DNA of 64,000 nucleotides from an uncultured Vampirovibrio sp. (lineage in GTDB: Bacteria > Cyanobacteriota > Vampirovibrionia > Gastranaerophilales > Gastranaerophilaceae). The stretch lies in contig CAJTXZ010000005.1 of NCBI GenBank assembly GCA_910583725.1, positions 56,332 through 120,331 of the forward strand, in the 5' to 3' direction. Below the pieces are notes generated by a model. The model made no database searches. It had not been told where the DNA came from and saw nothing but the letters and a program-made list of their open reading frames with translations. Positions within the stretch are counted from its first letter, which is position 1. Every line of letters starts with the position of its first letter. Made by a program: the position numbers and the translations under genes. Shown in pieces: positions 7,807 to 16,456 of the stretch.

Positions 7807-8485
7807 GTACCAGCTAAAGCTTACAAAGCTTAATGAATTAAAATTTTTGTCTCATCTTGATTGGCAAAATCTTATTTTAAAGTCCTTAAGGCGCTCCTGC
7901 GTGCATTTTGCACTATCAGAAGGTTTTAATAAAGTGCCGAAAATCTCATTTTCCCCGGCGCTTCCGCTTTTTGTTGAATCAGAGTGCGAGCTTGTGAATT
8001 TTGTAACAACTGCGCCCTTGGCTGCGGATTTTGAAGCTATTTTTAAAAAAGCAGCTTCTGATAATCTTAAAATACTTGAAATAAAAAATCTTCCAAACGA
8101 CGGCAGGAGAATGCTTTCTCTGGATAATCTTATCCAGTGGGCAGAGTATGAAGCAAAAATTCCTGACGATGTTATAGTAAACAAAACGTTGGGTATTTCA
8201 AATTTTCAGGATTTAATATATACTATAGAAAAATGTTTATCTTCTAATGAATTATTCATAGAGAAGAAGACAAAAAAAGGTATTACAAAACTTGTCAATT
8301 ACAGGAATTCACTTAAAAATGCCAATGTTTGTGACGGCAAATTTATTTTTATACTAAAAGCAGGCCAAAATGATACTATACCTGCTTTTCGTGCTGATGA
8401 GTTTTTAAAATATCTATTCGGCAATGAAGCAATATTTGAAATTAAGAGACTGTCATTTTTTGATAAAAATTTACAAAAAATTTGA
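7787..8485 (+). CDS. DUF2344 (TIGR03936) radical-SAM-associated protein
   Basis: 232 residues. The N-terminal 110 residues match the DUF2344 pattern by eye: an F-L-S-H-L-D segment near residue 20, then R-R near 33, a S-E-G-F-N-x-x-P-K-I-S-F stretch near 44, and a V-E-S-E-C-E segment about 20 residues later. In most bacteria this domain forms the C-terminus of, or sits next to, a large radical-SAM protein, commonly just upstream of rng/rne and rplU. Here the RNase E/G gene follows immediately but no radical-SAM domain is present in this window. The biochemical role of the domain is not established. The start overlaps the preceding gene by 20 nt. Confidence 0.8.
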   Translation: MQENEFRYQLKLTKLNELKFLSHLDWQNLILKSLRRSCVHFALSEGFNKVPKISFSPALPLFVESECELVNFVTTAPLAADFEAIFKKAASDNLKILEIKNLPNDGRRMLSLDNLIQWAEYEAKIPDDVIVNKTLGISNFQDLIYTIEKCLSSNELFIEKKTKKGITKLVNYRNSLKNANVCDGKFIFILKAGQNDTIPAFRADEFLKYLFGNEAIFEIKRLSFFDKNLQKI

Positions 8486-8517
8486 CAGAAAAAATTAAAA
8501 GTTTAAAGGAAAAGTTT

Positions 8518-10467
8518 ATGACAAAAAAAATAGTAATATCCGAAAAAGACAATATCGGAGCGCTTATTGAGGATAACAAGGTTAGCGAATTTTTTGTTTC
8601 AAAGGGCGATGTTTTATTGGGTGATGTTTATCTTTCAGTGGTTGATAATATTCTCCCAAGTATTGATGCGGCCTTTGTTGATGTCGGCATGCCTGATAAA
8701 ATGGGCTTTATACATACTGATGATATTATCGGGAAAGGCGCCCTCAAGGAAAAGGTTAAGCCTAAGCAAAAACTTATTGTACAGGTTGTAAAAGAGCCCA
8801 CAGGTCATAAAGGGCCTAGGGTGACAACTGCACTCAGCCTGCCTGGTAGGTTTTTAGTACTTTTGCCGGATGAAAAAGGCGTAAATGTTTCAAGAAAAAT
8901 TGTTTCAAGCAAAGAAAGGGCAAGGTTAAAATCAATAGTAAGTCTTCTAAAGCCTGTTGGCGTTGGGGTTATAGTTAGAACTGAGGCTGAAAACCAGTCA
9001 GAGGCTGAAATTCAGGAAGATTTAGAGATTTTGCTTGAAAAGTGGAATTCAATTGTAAATGCTGCAGATACTGCAAACCCGCCCTGTTTGTTACATAGAG
9101 ACCAAGAGCTTTTATATAAGGTAATTCGTGAAGCCTGCACTGAGGATGTGGATGAAATAGTTGTAGATACTGCTTTTGCGCTTCATCGTACAACCCAGCT
9201 TTTGCAGCACTGGAATATGAAGGTAAAAGTTACAATGCACAAAGGCATGGAGCCCCTCCTTGTTGCAACAGGCATTAATAAAGAGATTCAAAATGCTCTT
9301 CAAACAAGAGTTAACCTTCCCCTTGGCGGATATTTATTTATCCAGCAGACAGAGGCTCTGACGGTTGTTGATGTAAACTCCGGTAAATTCACAAGTTCAG
9401 CTTCTCAGGCTGAAACTATCCTAAAAACTAATCTGGAAGCTGCAGATGAGATTGCAAGGCAATTAAAGCTTAGAAACATAGGCGGCATGGTGATTGTCGA
9501 TTTTATCGATATGATTACAAGGATGGATAAGCTAAAGGTGCTTGAATATTTTGAGCTTGCACTTGAAAAAGATAAAGCAAAGCCGCAAATAGGCCAGCTG
9601 TCTGATTTGGGGCTTGTTGAATTAACCCGCCACAGGCAAGGCCAGAGTTTATCTGAAATATTTACAAAAAAATGTGATAAATGCCAAGGACAAGGTTTTG
9701 TTATTGAAGATTTAAGGCTTTTAAGCTCTAATGCACAGGGCGAAGTCCGCGCAAAAATAAATAAAATTAAAGGCCCGTTTGGAAATACCCTTGTCCATAA
9801 TAATTATAATAAACAGGCGCAAAGCACTGAGGGACAAAATAATCAACAGCCCAGAGGCAAATTTAAAGACAAGGGCAGAAAATTTAACAGAAATGAAAAT
9901 TATCAAAATAATTTCGAACCAAAAGAAAATGTTATACCTCAAACTCTCTCTGAAAACGAGGCAGCTAAACAGGCTGCTCAGGATGCTGAGGCTATGGCTG
10001 CCATTTCAAATGATGCAGTGAAAAATATTGATGTTCAGCCAAAAAATACAGAAGAATTGGTGGATAATATTGTAAGTAATCTTTTTGATAAGCAGGAAGA
10101 AAATAAAGAAGCTCCAGAGCAAAAAGCTGATGAGGCCGCAGTTGCCGCCCCTGATGAAAGGGCTGATGAAAAACAAAAGCCAAAGAAGGTTTCAAGGAAG
10201 ACTAAAAAAACGCTGAAAAAACTTGAGGCAGAGGCAAAGCTTGAGGCTCAGGAAACCCCTGCTCTAGAAGTGTCTGTTCAAAAAGAAGAACCAGCCCCTG
10301 TTTTAGAAGCGCAAAATGTAGAGACACCTGAAAGTGTCGCTAATGTTGAACAAGAAGCTGAAACCAAGCCAAAAAGAAGGGGTAGGAAACCATCGGCAGC
10401 AGCTGCTGCCAAGACATCAAGGGCAGCAAAGACCGCAAAAACTGCTTCAAGCGCAGTTGAGGAGTAG
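8518..10467 (+). CDS. Ribonuclease E/G family endoribonuclease with long disordered C-terminal tail
   Basis: I place the start at ATG 8518 because AAAGGA lies 7 nt before it. A TTG at 8482 inside the preceding gene has no SD. This gives 649 residues. The S1 RNA-binding domain is at about 28-110, with a DNase-I-like catalytic core carrying Mg-binding D285 (V-V-D-V-N-S-G) and D328 (V-D-F-I-D-M), and a zinc-link C386-x-x-C389. From about residue 440 the sequence is low-complexity: Asn/Gln-rich, then Glu/Ala/Lys-rich, ending in a basic K-P-K-R-R-G-R-K-P and an Ala/Lys tail. RNase E/G enzymes make the first cuts in mRNA decay and rRNA maturation. Cyanobacterial homologs also have a short core plus a basic tail region. 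Confidence 0.92.
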   Translation: MTKKIVISEKDNIGALIEDNKVSEFFVSKGDVLLGDVYLSVVDNILPSIDAAFVDVGMPDKMGFIHTDDIIGKGALKEKVKPKQKLIVQVVKEPTGHKGPRVTTALSLPGRFLVLLPDEKGVNVSRKIVSSKERARLKSIVSLLKPVGVGVIVRTEAENQSEAEIQEDLEILLEKWNSIVNAADTANPPCLLHRDQELLYKVIREACTEDVDEIVVDTAFALHRTTQLLQHWNMKVKVTMHKGMEPLLVATGINKEIQNALQTRVNLPLGGYLFIQQTEALTVVDVNSGKFTSSASQAETILKTNLEAADEIARQLKLRNIGGMVIVDFIDMITRMDKLKVLEYFELALEKDKAKPQIGQLSDLGLVELTRHRQGQSLSEIFTKKCDKCQGQGFVIEDLRLLSSNAQGEVRAKINKIKGPFGNTLVHNNYNKQAQSTEGQNNQQPRGKFKDKGRKFNRNENYQNNFEPKENVIPQTLSENEAAKQAAQDAEAMAAISNDAVKNIDVQPKNTEELVDNIVSNLFDKQEENKEAPEQKADEAAVAAPDERADEKQKPKKVSRKTKKTLKKLEAEAKLEAQETPALEVSVQKEEPAPVLEAQNVETPESVANVEQEAETKPKRRGRKPSAAAAAKTSRAAKTAKTASSAVEE

Positions 10468-10470
10468 AAT

Positions 10471-11037
10471 ATGAAAACAATTTGTTCTAATAATTTTGCT
10501 AAAATATCTCTGTTAATTTTAGTGGTGTTTTTTGGGCTTAATATACAGGTTTTTGCGGATAATCCGCCAATTCCTCCGGCAAATGAAATTCAGGCTGAAA
10601 CTAACAAAGATGCTTCAAAGAAAGTACAGCTTAAAGCCCCTATCCATGAGGAATTAAGCGAAGAGGAGGCTCAGCAGGCAGCCGAACAAGCAAAGATAAG
10701 AGAAGAGCTTGCTAATGAACAAAGGCAACTGGGCGAGGCCCCAACCCTCAAGATTGAAGACAAAGATTTTGACCCGAATGCCAATGAGGAACTCACAAAA
10801 GAGGTTATTCCTGATACGACAAATGAACTTATAAAACTTATTTCAATGTTTGCAAAGGTTATGCTTGGTGTCATTGTGGCATCGTTTATAATCTATTTTC
10901 TTTTAATTTTTACAAGAAAATTTTTCCATCCGCCTTTGCCGAAACTTAGCGAGGAAGATTTCGATGTAAGAGATTTGAATTCTCCAAAAAATACGGACGA
11001 AGCATTGAAATCATTTCTAGACAGGACCGGCAGATAA
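10471..11037 (+). CDS. Signal-peptide-bearing single-pass membrane protein of unknown function
   Basis: 188 residues. An N-terminal hydrophobic segment (about 12-28) ends in V-F-A-D, a plausible signal peptidase I site. An acidic, Glu/Gln/Ala-rich, probably coiled or disordered region (30-115) follows, then one strong transmembrane helix (about 125-148) and a short Pro-rich tail with E-E-D-F-D. GAGGAG precedes the ATG, 3 nt after the RNase stop, so it is co-transcribed with that gene. No family is recognised. The layout (exported acidic stalk, membrane anchor, short inner tail) suggests an envelope role, which is inference only. Confidence 0.75.
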   Translation: MKTICSNNFAKISLLILVVFFGLNIQVFADNPPIPPANEIQAETNKDASKKVQLKAPIHEELSEEEAQQAAEQAKIREELANEQRQLGEAPTLKIEDKDFDPNANEELTKEVIPDTTNELIKLISMFAKVMLGVIVASFIIYFLLIFTRKFFHPPLPKLSEEDFDVRDLNSPKNTDEALKSFLDRTGR

Positions 11038-11069
11038 TTTTTTGTATTATAGATTGCATTATGGATAAA

Positions 11070-11360
11070 TTAAGCAATCATAGACACTTTTGCCTGTTCC
11101 TTAATTAGTTTTAAATCCGGCTCTCCTTGTTTTTTCAGGAGAGCTTTTATAATTTTTGGCATCTGACAGATAAATGAATAATGCCCTTTATTTATTGAAC
11201 ATTTTTTACAATCGCAATTGATTGAATAACATTCATAAGCCTGTAGTGTCCAATTTTGTACAATCGAATCAGAGATTTCGCCATTTGTCTGCGGCAGAAA
11301 AATTTCTGAAACTCTGCTTATAGATTTCTCATCTGCAGCTGATACCCTTTTTTTAAACAT
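11070..11360 (-). CDS. Small cysteine-cluster protein (CxxxxCxCxxC...C)
   Basis: 96 residues. Five cysteines at 44, 49, 51, 54 and 65 within a W-T-L-Q-A-Y-E-C-Y context suggest a metal-binding or redox site, followed by a helix with K-A-L-L-K-K. An SD (GAGG or AGGGA) lies directly upstream and a TATTAT-like -10 precedes it. From memory, similar short proteins with a C-D-C-x-x-C centre are common in Gastranaerophilales genomes, and I cannot confirm that here. The function is unknown: a small DNA- or metal-binding regulator is possible. It converges with the preceding membrane protein gene. Confidence 0.65.
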   Translation of the reverse strand: MFKKRVSAADEKSISRVSEIFLPQTNGEISDSIVQNWTLQAYECYSINCDCKKCSINKGHYSFICQMPKIIKALLKKQGEPDLKLIKEQAKVSMIA

Positions 11361-11761
11361 TCCCTAATCCTCATAAAATCTTTCCTATAATAATATTTTA
11401 AGGTTGCCTTTTTGCTTTTTCTATCCATTAAAAGTATTAAATGCATTAAATATATGAGGACAAATTTTTTGTTTTTTATATAATTTCCTTTACAAAATTT
11501 TATTTTTACACCAGCATTTTTCGTTTTGTTATCTTCGTTAAATACATTTATGCAGGCTGTGGTGGATTTTTGACCAGCCTGTTCTTATCTATCAAGATAT
11601 ATAGTATTCTTCATCAAACTTGTGAATTTTAAGTTATATTTCTTAACCTTTTTATTTTTTTGGCTAATTTATGCTAATATTATCTATAATGGTGAATGCA
11701 CTGACTTTGGCGTATTCCAAAGTATATTAAAGGCTTGAGGAGAGACTTAAAAGAGGAATTA
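11361..11761. other. Intergenic region with GT2 promoter and two hairpins
   Basis: This 401-nt gap between divergent genes holds a plausible plus-strand promoter: TTGGCT at 11660-11665 and TATAAT at 11685-11690, 19-nt spacer. The resulting leader of about 65 nt contains a perfect 7-bp hairpin (11704-11710 with 11717-11723). A separate 7-bp hairpin, CAGGCTG with CAGCCTG (11553-11559 with 11575-11581), lies upstream of the promoter and has no T-tract. The rest is AT-rich, and I see no coding sequence or known RNA in it. Confidence 0.45.
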
Positions 11762-13075
11762 ATGAAAGATAGAATTTCGCTGGTTTTAATAATAAGTTTT
11801 TTGCTTGCTTTTTTGGTAATTTTCCAAAATTATTTTGATACTTTTTGGGCCATAATATTTCTTATCGTGTTTATGTCCCTTTATATGCTTTATATGTATG
11901 TCGCAATTAAGCACCAAAAAAGAAAATTAAGGAAAAACCCGCCGCCATCTGACACTTGTTATAAACCTTTTATTTCAATAATGATTCCCTGTCACAATGA
12001 AGAGGATGTTATTGAAGATACGGTTAAAAACATTATGCAGTCTGAATATACAAATTATGAACTTATTTTGATTGATGACCGCTCTTCTGATAACACGCCT
12101 CTGATAATTAAAAAACTCGAATCAGAGAATGAAAAAATCAAAGTTTTATTAAGGGGTGAAGATGATTTTCCGGGAAAATCTGCCGTATTAAATGACGCTA
12201 TGAAAATAGCCAAGGGTGAAGCCATACTTGTATTTGATGCTGATGCTAAAATTAAGCCCGATTTTATAAAAAAACTTATTGTAAAGCTTGAACCCAAAGA
12301 TGTTGGCGCTGTTCAGGCCAGAAAAAATATAATAAATGCAAAACAAAATTTTTTAACAGCATGTCAGTATAATGAGTATGTGATGGACACACACCTGCAG
12401 GTGGGAAGAGATGCTGTAAGGGGTGCTGTTGAATTAAGGGGAAATGGCGAGATTATTAAAAGAGAAGCACTTGAAGATATAAACGGCTGGAATAATTTAA
12501 CCATAACGGATGATTTGGATATGTCAACAAGGCTTCACATAAAGGGCTGGGATATAAGATTTTGCCCGGATGCTGTTGTTTACGAAGAAGGTGTAGTCAC
12601 ATTTCCTGCCCTTATTCGCCAAAGAAGGCGTTGGGTAGAAGGCTCAATCCGCCGCTATCTTGAATACGCAAAGGATGTACTTTGCACAAAGGATATGAAT
12701 TTAAGGGTTGGTTTTGATTTAATAGCCTATATTTCTGAATTCCTTCTTCCTTTTTGGCTTGTGGCTGAAATTTTAATTCAGGCCTTTAGGTTTGTAAAAG
12801 GATATTCAAATGATATTTTATCATCTCTGATTTTGGTTGTGTGTACGGCAGTCTTTTTTGCATCAGGTCTGATTTACAGCCTTAGAAAATACAGCCACTA
12901 CGGGTGTTTTAGGGCTATATACGAAGCTCTTATAACGGCAATTTATGTTGTTACAATCTGGTTTCCTATAGTTCTTTTTATAATATTGAAAATAGTTTTT
13001 ACAAAGAAAACAATGGATTGGGGAAAAACCCAACATGGTGTTTCAAACGTAAATACTCTTGGGGAGGCTGTTTAG
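11762..13075 (+). CDS. Processive family 2 glycosyltransferase (PgaC/hyaluronan-synthase-like)
   Basis: The start is taken as ATG 11762 (AGAGGA 5 nt upstream) rather than TTG 11735, giving 437 residues. There are two N-terminal transmembrane helices (about 8-50), then a GT-A domain with DD (105-106), D-A-D (159-161), T-D-D (249-251) and Q-R-R-R-W (287-291), the signature of membrane-embedded processive beta-glycosyltransferases. Three or so C-terminal transmembrane helices follow. It probably makes and exports an exopolysaccharide. The sugar cannot be read from the sequence. The stop is immediately followed by murC, whose SD lies inside this gene, so the polymer synthase is in the murein operon. 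Confidence 0.85.
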   Translation: MKDRISLVLIISFLLAFLVIFQNYFDTFWAIIFLIVFMSLYMLYMYVAIKHQKRKLRKNPPPSDTCYKPFISIMIPCHNEEDVIEDTVKNIMQSEYTNYELILIDDRSSDNTPLIIKKLESENEKIKVLLRGEDDFPGKSAVLNDAMKIAKGEAILVFDADAKIKPDFIKKLIVKLEPKDVGAVQARKNIINAKQNFLTACQYNEYVMDTHLQVGRDAVRGAVELRGNGEIIKREALEDINGWNNLTITDDLDMSTRLHIKGWDIRFCPDAVVYEEGVVTFPALIRQRRRWVEGSIRRYLEYAKDVLCTKDMNLRVGFDLIAYISEFLLPFWLVAEILIQAFRFVKGYSNDILSSLILVVCTAVFFASGLIYSLRKYSHYGCFRAIYEALITAIYVVTIWFPIVLFIILKIVFTKKTMDWGKTQHGVSNVNTLGEAV

Positions 13076-14587
13076 ATGGTTTGTAATTTATTCAAACGGA
13101 TGTTTAAACAAAACACACATACCTGTAAAAGAACATTTGATGGTTTAAAAAAAGGAGATAGATTTCATTTTATAGCAATTGGTGGTGTTGGCCAGAGTGC
13201 GCTTGCAAAAATCTTAATTAAAACAGGTTATTCTGTTTCAGGTTCCGATATCCATGAATCAAAGTATACAAATGAATTGAAATCTTTAGGCGCAAATATC
13301 TTCATAGGACACAAGGAAGAAAATGTGCCGGAAGATTGTTTTGTTGTTGTATCCTCAGCAATTAAACAAGATAATCCCGAATTAATCAGGGCAAAAGAAC
13401 TGGGTCTTACTATCCTTCACCGCTCCGATGTTTTGCTTCAAATTTCTTATGAATTTGGATTGACAATCGGTTTTGCAGGAACCCACGGAAAAACTACAAC
13501 ATCCGGCCTGATGTCATATGTTATGTCTAAAATGGGTGCTGCGCCTAATTTTGCCGTTGGCGGAATCATTCCTGAACTCAATACAAATGCTGATGCAACC
13601 GATGACTCATATGTTTTCATTGCAGAGCTTGATGAAAGCGACGGTACAATTTCAAAATATTCACCTGATATCCTTGTCATTAATAATCTTGAGGCTGATC
13701 ATTTAGATTTTTATAAAAACGGTCTGGATGATGTATTAGACACATTTAAAAACTTAATCTTAAACCTTCCTGATGATGCTAAAATAATCGTTAATATTGA
13801 TGATGATGGCGTTCTGGAACTTTTAAAATTAATTGGGCCTACGGATAAAGATATAATTAAATTTTCAGTTAAGGATTCAAATCTTCAAAATAATATATCG
13901 TGCAACATTCTGGCAGATGTTTACGCCTTGAATGTGGAATTTAGCTCTGTCGGGTCTAAATTTGACGTTGTATACAATAATAAAAAACTCGGAAGAATTT
14001 TAACCCCGCTCAAGGGAATGCATAATGTTTATAACGCCCTGGCTGTAGTTTGCGCTTTAATTGAGACTAATCCTGAAGAATTTGATTTTAAAGATTTTGC
14101 ACCGTATTTTAAAGAATTCACCGGCATGGGGCGCAGATTTCAAACAGTTTACAGGACTGAAAAAATAGAAATTATTGATGACTATGCCCATCATCCAAGT
14201 GAAATTAAGGCAACCTTAAAAGCAGCAAAAGAATATAAGGAAAAAACACAAAAATTAAGGACTGTGGCCATTTTTCAGCCGCATAGGTATACAAGATTAA
14301 AAGCCTTGTTTAATGAATTTTTAGAATCTTTTGACGATGCTGATTTTCTGATTGTTTTGGATGCATACTCAGCAGGCGACAAATTTGACCCTGAGTTTAA
14401 TTCAAAAACCTTTGAAGAAAAATTTGCAAAAAAATATAAAGAAAAATCCTGCTATATTAAAGGCCCCGTGGATGAAGTTTCTAATGAGCTATTAGGGTTA
14501 ATAAAAGATGAAGATGTTGTTTTAACGCTTGGTGCCGGCGATGTTACAAAACTGGGCAAAATTTTAGGAGAAAGCTATGAAAGATAA
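13076..14587 (+). CDS. murC: UDP-N-acetylmuramate--L-alanine ligase
   Basis: 503 residues, slightly longer than most MurC because of about 25 extra basic residues before the Rossmann-like G-G-V-G-Q-S. ATP-binding G-T-H-G-K-T-T-T lies near 140, followed by an N-N-L-E-A-D-H-L-D-F segment around 205 and D-D-Y-A-H-H-P near 364. It adds L-Ala to UDP-MurNAc in the cytoplasm. GGAGG lies 9 nt before ATG 13076, inside the GT2 gene. An internal ATG at 13100 has weaker support. Its end overlaps murB by 11 nt. First of the murC-murB-ddl-ftsQ series. Confidence 0.95.
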   Translation: MVCNLFKRMFKQNTHTCKRTFDGLKKGDRFHFIAIGGVGQSALAKILIKTGYSVSGSDIHESKYTNELKSLGANIFIGHKEENVPEDCFVVVSSAIKQDNPELIRAKELGLTILHRSDVLLQISYEFGLTIGFAGTHGKTTTSGLMSYVMSKMGAAPNFAVGGIIPELNTNADATDDSYVFIAELDESDGTISKYSPDILVINNLEADHLDFYKNGLDDVLDTFKNLILNLPDDAKIIVNIDDDGVLELLKLIGPTDKDIIKFSVKDSNLQNNISCNILADVYALNVEFSSVGSKFDVVYNNKKLGRILTPLKGMHNVYNALAVVCALIETNPEEFDFKDFAPYFKEFTGMGRRFQTVYRTEKIEIIDDYAHHPSEIKATLKAAKEYKEKTQKLRTVAIFQPHRYTRLKALFNEFLESFDDADFLIVLDAYSAGDKFDPEFNSKTFEEKFAKKYKEKSCYIKGPVDEVSNELLGLIKDEDVVLTLGAGDVTKLGKILGESYER

Positions 14588-15512
14588 GGAAATTGAGCAT
14601 AGAATAAATTATAACCTGAAACCCTTTAATACACTTAGAATTTCATCTGTTGCAGATGATGTCTACCTGCCAAAAACTATAGATGAAATGACCCTTCTTC
14701 TTGCTAATTTAGATAATCCTGTCATTGTGGGCAGCGGCTCCAATATATTATTTTCTTCTGAAGGCGTCAAAAGACCTGTAATTATTACCAAAAATCTTGA
14801 TAAAGTTACGGTAGACCCCCCCGTTATTGAGGCTCAGGCAGGTGTTTCTACCATAAAGCTTTCTAATATGGCCTTTGAATTAAGGCTGTCAGGTTTTGAG
14901 TTTTTAATCGGTCTTCCTGCAACCTTAGGAGGAGCTGTCAGCATGAATGCCGGCGCTAATGCCCAGGCTATTTCTGACTATTTTGTGAGCGCCAAGGCCT
15001 ATGATACAAAAGAAGACAAAATTGTTGAATTAACACCTGCTGATATGGAATTTGGCTACAGAACGTCAATAATCAGGAAAAATCCCGGCAGATTCATTAT
15101 TTTGTCTGCAAAGTTTGAACTTTTGCGCTCTGATAGCTACATCGCAATTAAGGAAGCAATGGACAAGGCTTCTGAAAAACGAAAATTATCTCAGCCTACA
15201 TTAAAAGAGCCTAACTTAGGGTGTGCTTTTAAAAACCCTATAGATAAAGACGGGCACACGCTCTCTGCCGGTAAACTTCTTGACGAAGCTGGCTTGAAAG
15301 GGTATTTATCAGGTGGTGCAATGGTATACTTTAACCATGCGAATTTTATCATTAATTTTAATGAGGCAACAAGTCTTGATTATATAAATGTTATGCGTGA
15401 AATGCAAAGACTTGTTTTTGATGAGTTTAACATTATGCTGGAGCCTGAGGTTATTTATGTGGGCTCTGACAAGAAGGAGTTGGAATTATGGAATACACTG
15501 TTGAAGGGCTGA
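14577..15512 (+). CDS. murB: UDP-N-acetylenolpyruvoylglucosamine reductase
   Basis: 311 residues. FAD-binding features: V-G-S-G-S-N-I-L near 57, G-L-P-A-T-L-G-G-A-V-S-M-N-A-G-A near 115, and the Y-R-T-S segment near 162. The late L-G-C-A-F-K-N-P and L-D-E-A-G-L-K-G segments plus a final E-P-E-V fit a type II-like MurB. It reduces UDP-GlcNAc-enolpyruvate to UDP-MurNAc, the substrate of MurC next door. AGGAG lies before the ATG, which overlaps the murC end. Its own end overlaps ddl by 25 nt. Confidence 0.94.
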   Translation: MKDKEIEHRINYNLKPFNTLRISSVADDVYLPKTIDEMTLLLANLDNPVIVGSGSNILFSSEGVKRPVIITKNLDKVTVDPPVIEAQAGVSTIKLSNMAFELRLSGFEFLIGLPATLGGAVSMNAGANAQAISDYFVSAKAYDTKEDKIVELTPADMEFGYRTSIIRKNPGRFIILSAKFELLRSDSYIAIKEAMDKASEKRKLSQPTLKEPNLGCAFKNPIDKDGHTLSAGKLLDEAGLKGYLSGGAMVYFNHANFIINFNEATSLDYINVMREMQRLVFDEFNIMLEPEVIYVGSDKKELELWNTLLKG

Positions 15513-16453
15513 TTAACAAGGATTCAAAAATTGCAGTATTGTGCGGCGGAATGTCTAACGAGAGAGAAGTTTCACTAAGAAGCGGAAAAAATGTACTCAA
15601 GGCATTGCATAATCTCGGCTATATTAATGCAAAAATTGTTGATGTAGACAGAAATGCGGCAGAAATTCTTAAAGACGGCAAATTTGAGTATGCATACAAT
15701 ACACTCCACGGTAAATACGGTGAAGATGGTTGTATACAAGGGCTTTTAGAAATATTAGGTATAAAATATACCGGCTGCAAAGTAAAATCCAGTGCTATCT
15801 GTATGGATAAAGAAATGACGAAGAATCTCCTTAAAGCTAATGGTTTGAACGTCATAAAATCAACCTGTGTCAGATATAATGAAAATTTAGATATAAAAGA
15901 AGCCATTAAAGGTCTTAAATTTCCAATTATGGTAAAACCCTCTGGCGAAGGTTCAAGTATTGGTATGAGTAAGGTTGATAACATCGATGAATTAAAATCT
16001 GCTCTTGAGGTTGCCCAAAAATCGGATAAAAAAATTCTTCTTGAAGAATACCTAAATGGCACAAGTATTACAGTCGGAGTCCTTGAAGATGTAAATAAAA
16101 AACAAACCTTTGCAACACCTATTCTTGAATTCAGAACAAAAACAGCCTGGTATGATTATGAAGCTAAATACACAAAAGGTTTGACCGAGTTTATTCTTCC
16201 GGCAGAGCTTGATGACAAATTGACCAATGAAATTAAAGAAATGGCAATAAAAGCTCATAAAGCTTGTGATTGCACAGGTGTTTCAAGGGTAGACTTTTTA
16301 GTGTATGATAATATTCCATACGTGCTTGAAATTAACACAAACCCTGGCATGACAGACACTTCAGACCTTCCTGCGCAGGCAAATGCAATGGGAATAAACT
16401 ATGACAGCCTTGTTCAAATGGTTCTAAATACCGCTCTGATTAATCTTGATTAA
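15488..16453 (+). CDS. ddl: D-alanine--D-alanine ligase
   Basis: 321 residues. ATP-grasp enzyme: an N-terminal L-C-G-G-M-S-N-E-R-E-V-S-L segment (17-30), then H-G-K-Y-G-E-D-G-C near 74, K-P-S-G-E-G-S-S-I-G-M near 150, and C-terminal E-I-N-T-N-P-G-M-T near 283. The Y-x-x-K-Y ligase loop (Y-D-Y-E-A-K-Y) is present. AAGGAG precedes the ATG within the end of murB. The product D-Ala-D-Ala is the terminal dipeptide of the murein pentapeptide. Confidence 0.95.
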   Translation: MEYTVEGLINKDSKIAVLCGGMSNEREVSLRSGKNVLKALHNLGYINAKIVDVDRNAAEILKDGKFEYAYNTLHGKYGEDGCIQGLLEILGIKYTGCKVKSSAICMDKEMTKNLLKANGLNVIKSTCVRYNENLDIKEAIKGLKFPIMVKPSGEGSSIGMSKVDNIDELKSALEVAQKSDKKILLEEYLNGTSITVGVLEDVNKKQTFATPILEFRTKTAWYDYEAKYTKGLTEFILPAELDDKLTNEIKEMAIKAHKACDCTGVSRVDFLVYDNIPYVLEINTNPGMTDTSDLPAQANAMGINYDSLVQMVLNTALINLD

Positions 16454-16456
16454 TAA

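Noticed and set aside
11553..11581. CAGGCTG/CAGCCTG hairpin as a terminator
   Set aside because: It has no T-tract and lies 200 nt from the nearest gene end. It is left as a hairpin of unknown role.
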